From Microbacteriaceae bacterium (GTDB lineage Bacteria; Actinomycetota; Actinomycetes; Actinomycetales; Microbacteriaceae), in NCBI GenBank assembly GCA_022487185.1, contig JAKVJE010000011.1, positions 1 to 32,328 of the forward strand: DNA of 32,328 nucleotides, read 5' to 3'. Below are positions 28,237 through 32,328 of this stretch, piece after piece (the first letter of the stretch is position 1; every line of letters starts with the position of its first letter). A program made the translations under genes and the position numbers. A model generated the notes under the pieces. The model worked only from the letters and a program-made list of their open reading frames with translations. It had not been told where the DNA came from and searched no databases.

Positions 28237-30180
28237 TTACCAGATGCTCACACGGTCGGCGGGATCCATCCACATCCCGTCACCGGGATGCACCCCGAAG
28301 GCCTCATGGAATGCGTCGAGGTTCTTGGCGATCTGGTTGCAGCGCAGGTCGTTGGGCGAGTGCGGGTCGATGGTCAGCAGCCGCACCGCCTCCTCAGTGC
28401 GCCGCTTCTCGCACCAGACCCGCGCCCAGGCCAGGAAGAAGCGCTCGCCCGCGGTGCGCCCACCGATCACTGGGGCGGGGCTCCCGTCCAGGGTGGCAGT
28501 GTAGGCCTTCCATGCGATGGCAAGACCGCCGAGGTCTCCGATGTTCTCGCCCAGGGTGAGCTGTCCGTTGACCCGATGCCCTGGGGCATCGAGGGGCTCG
28601 AGGGCCGAATACTGGGCCACAAGGCGTTCCGTGAGCTCGCGGAACCGGGTGCGATCGGCCTCCGTCCACCAATCGTGCAGGGCACCGGTGCCGTCGTACT
28701 TGGAGCCCTGATCGTCGAACCCATGCCCGATTTCGTGACCGATGACGGCCCCGATCGCGCCATAGTTCTGCGCATCATCGGCCTCCGGGTCGAAGAAGGG
28801 GGGCTGCAGGATCGCCGCCGGGAACACGATCTCATTCATGCCGGGGTTGTAGTACGCATTCACTGTCTGGGGCGTCATGAACCATTCGTCGCGGTCGACC
28901 GGACGTCCGATCTTCGCAAACTCCCGCTCTGTCTCGAACCGTCCCAGGGCCCGCGCATTGCCCCACAGATCGGCCGGATCGAGGGTCAGTGCGGAGTAGT
29001 CCCGCCAGCGGCTGGGGTAGCCAATCTTCGGGGTAAACCGGTCGAGCTTCTCCAGCGCACGGGTCCGGGTCTCCGGACCCATCCACTCAAGGGCCGTGAT
29101 CGACGCCCGGTATGCCTCGATCAGAGTACCCACGAGCGCATCCATGCGCTGCTTGGCCTCGGGGGGGAAATGCCGACGGACATACTCACGGCCGACGGCC
29201 TCGCCCAGGCCGCCCTCGACGAAGCCCACCGCACGCTTCCAGCGCGGACGCTGCTCCGGGGTCCCCATCAAGGTCCTGCCGTAGAAGGAGAAATTCTCCT
29301 CCGAGAAGGCGCGCGGCAGGAGCGCCGCAGCCCCGTGGAGTACCTGGGCCAGAAGCCAGGACCGCCATGCCGGCAGTTCCTCTGGGACCAGCAGTGCGGA
29401 GAGCCCCTCGAACGCGGAGGGCTGTGCGACCACCACTTCATCGAAGGCCGCCCTCGGAAGACGTGCGGCGGCCAGATAGCGCTCCCAATCGAGCGCGGGC
29501 GTCAAGTGCTGCAACTGCGCGAAGGAGCGCAGATTGTAGATCTTGTCGATCTCCCGGTTGGCGACCCGATCCCAGTGGGTTGCGGCAAGTTTCGTCTCCA
29601 GGGCCAGAACCTCGTCGGCGCGAGCCCCCGGCCGTTCAATCCCTGCCAGGCTGAACATGCGCTCCAGGTGGGCACGGTATTCCTTCCGGACCCCAGCAAA
29701 ACTCTCCTCGCGGTAGTAGGACTCGTCGGGCAGCCCAAGTCCCCCCTGCGTGAGGAACACGATGTAGCGCTCCGGATGCCCCGGATCGGTGTCGACGAAG
29801 GCCCCGAAGAAGCCGGAAGCCCCCTCCTCCTCCAGTCGGCCGACCGTCTCGACGAGCTCGGGGACGCTCTGCACCGCATCCGCATCCCGAAGCGCCGGAG
29901 CAATCGGGGTCAGGCCCCTCCGCTCCACCTCTGCCTCGTCCATGAAGCTGGCGAAGGCCGCCCCGTACCGAGCACGGTCTCCCACCGCAGCCGGGTCGGC
30001 CGCAGCCTCCTCCACGATCTCCCGAACGGCCTGTTCCGCCCCTTCGGCGAGCAGGAGGAACTCTCCGTAGCGGGCCCGATCATCGGGGATCTGGGTCTGG
30101 CGCAGCCACGGGGCATTGACACTCAGGTACAGATCGTCCTGGGGGCGGGCATCTGGGAAATCGGTGGAGCTGTCTGTCAT
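28237..30180 (-). CDS. M13 (neprilysin-like) zinc metallopeptidase
   Basis: NAYYNPGMNEIVFPAAILQPPFF, VIGHEIGHGFDDQGSKYD, NGQLTLGENIGDLGGLAIA, C-terminal DGMWMDPADRVSIW. ATG at 30180. Confidence 0.95.
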   Translation of the reverse strand: MTDSSTDFPDARPQDDLYLSVNAPWLRQTQIPDDRARYGEFLLLAEGAEQAVREIVEEAAADPAAVGDRARYGAAFASFMDEAEVERRGLTPIAPALRDADAVQSVPELVETVGRLEEEGASGFFGAFVDTDPGHPERYIVFLTQGGLGLPDESYYREESFAGVRKEYRAHLERMFSLAGIERPGARADEVLALETKLAATHWDRVANREIDKIYNLRSFAQLQHLTPALDWERYLAAARLPRAAFDEVVVAQPSAFEGLSALLVPEELPAWRSWLLAQVLHGAAALLPRAFSEENFSFYGRTLMGTPEQRPRWKRAVGFVEGGLGEAVGREYVRRHFPPEAKQRMDALVGTLIEAYRASITALEWMGPETRTRALEKLDRFTPKIGYPSRWRDYSALTLDPADLWGNARALGRFETEREFAKIGRPVDRDEWFMTPQTVNAYYNPGMNEIVFPAAILQPPFFDPEADDAQNYGAIGAVIGHEIGHGFDDQGSKYDGTGALHDWWTEADRTRFRELTERLVAQYSALEPLDAPGHRVNGQLTLGENIGDLGGLAIAWKAYTATLDGSPAPVIGGRTAGERFFLAWARVWCEKRRTEEAVRLLTIDPHSPNDLRCNQIAKNLDAFHEAFGVHPGDGMWMDPADRVSIW

Positions 30181-30226
30181 GCTCACCAGGGTAGGCCAGG
30201 CCCACGTTGCGGCATAGCATGGGCCC

Positions 30227-30739
30227 ATGAGTCGCGATCCCTATGCTGGGCTGCCTGCCCTTCCCCGCTTCTTCCTCACGAGCACCGAGCTGGTGGATGG
30301 GAGCCCCCTCCCCCTCGCCCAGGTCGCCGCCGCACAGGGCGGCAAGGAGCTCTCCCCCCAGCTCAGCTGGTCCGGGTTCCCTGCATCGACCCGTTCGTTC
30401 GCGGTGACCGCGTATGACCCCGATGCCCCCACGGGAAGTGGATTCTGGCACTGGGCGGTGGCGGATATTCCGCTGGCCGTCACAGAGCTTCCAGAGGGGG
30501 CCGGGAACGGGGGTCCCCTCCCAGGGACGCCGCTGCGGAACGACTCCCGCAGCACCGCATTCGCGGGGGCCAATCCCCCCGCAGGCCATGGCCCGCACAA
30601 CTACTGGTTCGCGGTGCATGCCCTCGATGTGGAACGGCTCGGCCTCCCGGCCGATGCGACCCCCGCGAACCTCGGCTTCCAGCTCTTCCTGCACGGCATC
30701 GGCAGGGCCACGCTGCGCTGCCCATTCGAGCACCGCTAA
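30227..30739 (+). CDS. YbhB/YbcL family Raf-kinase-inhibitor-like protein
   Basis: [57 protein letters not shown]. Confidence 0.94.
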   Translation: MSRDPYAGLPALPRFFLTSTELVDGSPLPLAQVAAAQGGKELSPQLSWSGFPASTRSFAVTAYDPDAPTGSGFWHWAVADIPLAVTELPEGAGNGGPLPGTPLRNDSRSTAFAGANPPAGHGPHNYWFAVHALDVERLGLPADATPANLGFQLFLHGIGRATLRCPFEHR

Positions 30740-30741
30740 GC

Positions 30742-31803
30742 GTGGTGGGCCCCATTCTGACCCCGGGCATCCTGGCGATCCTGATCGGCAGTGCCGGGAT
30801 GGTGGTGGCCTTCGTCCCGCTGGTGGCTCTGGCCTATCGTAGGGATGGCCGACTCGGCGCCCTGCGCATCGTGGGATGGTTCGCGGCGGCCATCTATGGG
30901 GTGGCGCTGCTGACCTATACGCTGCTCCCCCTGCCGGCTCACCGGCAGCTGGCACACTGCACGGGCGCACAGCTCCATCCGCTCGGGAGCGTGCTCATCA
31001 TCGCCGACTACCCGCACGCCACGCTGCGGGAGCTGGCCGTGAATCCAGCGCTTCTGCAGGTCGTGCTGAATGTGGCGCTGTTCCTTCCGCTGGGGGCCCT
31101 GGTGCGCTGGTTCTGGGGCCGTGGGTGGCCCTGGGCACTGGGGATCGGGTTCGCGCTCTCGCTGTTCATCGAGACCACGCAGCTCACCGGGGTGTGGGGC
31201 ATCTATTCGTGCGCGTACCGGGTGTTCGACGTGGACGACCTGGCGGCCAACACCGCCGGGGCGGTGCTCGGATCTCTGCTCTCCATCCCCCTGACCTGGC
31301 GGGGGTGCCGCCATCCTGATGGAACCCGGGTCACCCTCTGGCGGGTGGGACTGGCGGTGGGATGCGACCTCCTGCTCATGCTCCTGGGTGGCGGGCTGCT
31401 GGTGCTCGGGGCACGGCTGTGGATAGTCGCTGCCGGGGGCACGATCAGCGCCTTCCCGCCGGAAGCTGAGACCCTTGTCTTCTTCGGGGTCCCGTTCGCC
31501 GGGCAGGCCGTGAGTATCTTGGCGGGTTCGCGCACCCTCGGAGAGGGGATCGTGCTGCTCCGGGGCAGGAAGGGGCGGTGGCCCGCCTGGGCGGCGCGCC
31601 CAGTGAAGCTGCTGACCGGCCCCGGGGGGTTCCTTGTGCTGCTGTGGGCGCCGAGGAGCGGGCCCTTCCCGATACTGTTCATACTGTTCGTCCTCGTCAG
31701 CGCCACAATGCTGCTGTTCACCCGGACCCATCGCGGCCTGCCCGGATGGGCCTCTGACCTGGATCTGGTGGATGTGCGCACCCCCGATCTGACGGCCGCA
31801 TGA
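30742..31803 (+). CDS. VanZ-like family membrane protein
   Basis: Multiple TM helices; VVLNVALFLPLGALVRWFWGR...LSLFIETTQLTGVWGIYSCAYRVFDVDDLAANTAGAVLGSLL is the VanZ core. Confidence 0.88.
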   Translation: MVGPILTPGILAILIGSAGMVVAFVPLVALAYRRDGRLGALRIVGWFAAAIYGVALLTYTLLPLPAHRQLAHCTGAQLHPLGSVLIIADYPHATLRELAVNPALLQVVLNVALFLPLGALVRWFWGRGWPWALGIGFALSLFIETTQLTGVWGIYSCAYRVFDVDDLAANTAGAVLGSLLSIPLTWRGCRHPDGTRVTLWRVGLAVGCDLLLMLLGGGLLVLGARLWIVAAGGTISAFPPEAETLVFFGVPFAGQAVSILAGSRTLGEGIVLLRGRKGRWPAWAARPVKLLTGPGGFLVLLWAPRSGPFPILFILFVLVSATMLLFTRTHRGLPGWASDLDLVDVRTPDLTAA

Positions 31804-32328
31804 CCCGGCCCTCCGCCGCCCGAACTCCCGGGGAGCCAGCCGTGGCGAGGGAGCGGGACCATCGCATCCTGACGCTGGCCCTCCCCGCCCTGGGCGCGGA
31901 GGCCGCCCAGCCGCTCTTCGTGCTCTGCGATACCGCCATCGTGGGGCATCTGGGGTCAGTTCAGCTGGGAGCGCTGTCGATCTCAGGGGCGGTGCTCAAC
32001 GCGACGGTTGGGCTGATGATCTTCCTCGCATACGCGACCACTCCGGCCGTGGCGCGTCTCCTCGGGGCGGGGGATCGGGCGGCCGCAGTGAGGGCGGGGT
32101 GGACCGGGATCTGGCTGGCGGGCGGGCTGGGACTGGTCCTGACCGCCTGCGGGGAGGCGGCGGCCGGAACGGTCGCCCGGATGCTCGGGGGCACCGGCCC
32201 GGTGTCCACCGCAGCCACCGGATATCTGCGCATCTCGCTGCTGGGGCTCACCCCGCAGCTGATGGCCCTGGCCGCCACCGGCCTGCTGCGAGGACTCCAG
32301 AACACCCGGCTCCCGCTGGCCGTGGCGG
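31800..32328 (+). CDS. MATE-family efflux transporter, N-terminal part (truncated by window edge)
   Basis: ATGA overlap with the VanZ gene. HRILTLALPALGAEAAQPLFVLCDTAIVGHLGSVQLGALSISGAVLNATVGLMIFLAYATTPAVARLLGAGD. Confidence 0.92.
   Translation, partial: MTRPSAARTPGEPAVARERDHRILTLALPALGAEAAQPLFVLCDTAIVGHLGSVQLGALSISGAVLNATVGLMIFLAYATTPAVARLLGAGDRAAAVRAGWTGIWLAGGLGLVLTACGEAAAGTVARMLGGTGPVSTAATGYLRISLLGLTPQLMALAATGLLRGLQNTRLPLAVA

Noticed and set aside
28177-30417. 746-aa plus-strand ORF antisense to the M13 peptidase
   Set aside because: No recognisable motifs; mirror frame of a clear M13 gene (HEIGH motif).
1-32328. CRISPR array or rRNA operon
   Set aside because: No regularly spaced direct repeats and no rRNA-like conserved segments were seen when reading the window.

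Overview
High-GC actinobacterial chromosome segment (probably Actinomycetota; genus not assigned), mostly core genes, interrupted at about 11.25-16.2 kb by a distinctly AT-richer accessory island. Left part: a minus-strand cluster of Ser/Thr kinase, giant 1891-aa Ig-like/Fn3-like membrane-anchored protein and MoxR AAA ATPase (truncated by the window edge), resembling the kinase-Fn3-ATPase clusters known in actinobacteria. Next come an FtsX-type ABC exporter and a Sir2 deacylase. The island holds a decayed IS481-like transposase remnant, a two-gene restriction-modification (R-M) system and a large serine recombinase. In the R-M system, a 238-aa nuclease with clear EcoRI-family motifs is paired with a D12/alpha-class adenine methyltransferase. 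The serine recombinase ORF runs antisense through tRNA-Ser(GCT). Right part: LCP protein, a small HTH-like/coiled-coil protein under an AT-rich palindrome-bearing upstream region, tRNA-Ser(TGA), HAD phosphatase, serS, diacylglycerol kinase-like protein, substrate-binding lipoprotein, solitary beta-class DNA methyltransferase, lipoate ligase-like protein, a transglutaminase/alpha-E/circularly permuted ATP-grasp operon, M13 peptidase, YbhB-like protein, VanZ-like protein and a MATE transporter (truncated). The best candidate for something under-described is the EcoRI-like R-M cassette on the serine-integrase island. All assignments come from reading motifs by eye; no database search was run.
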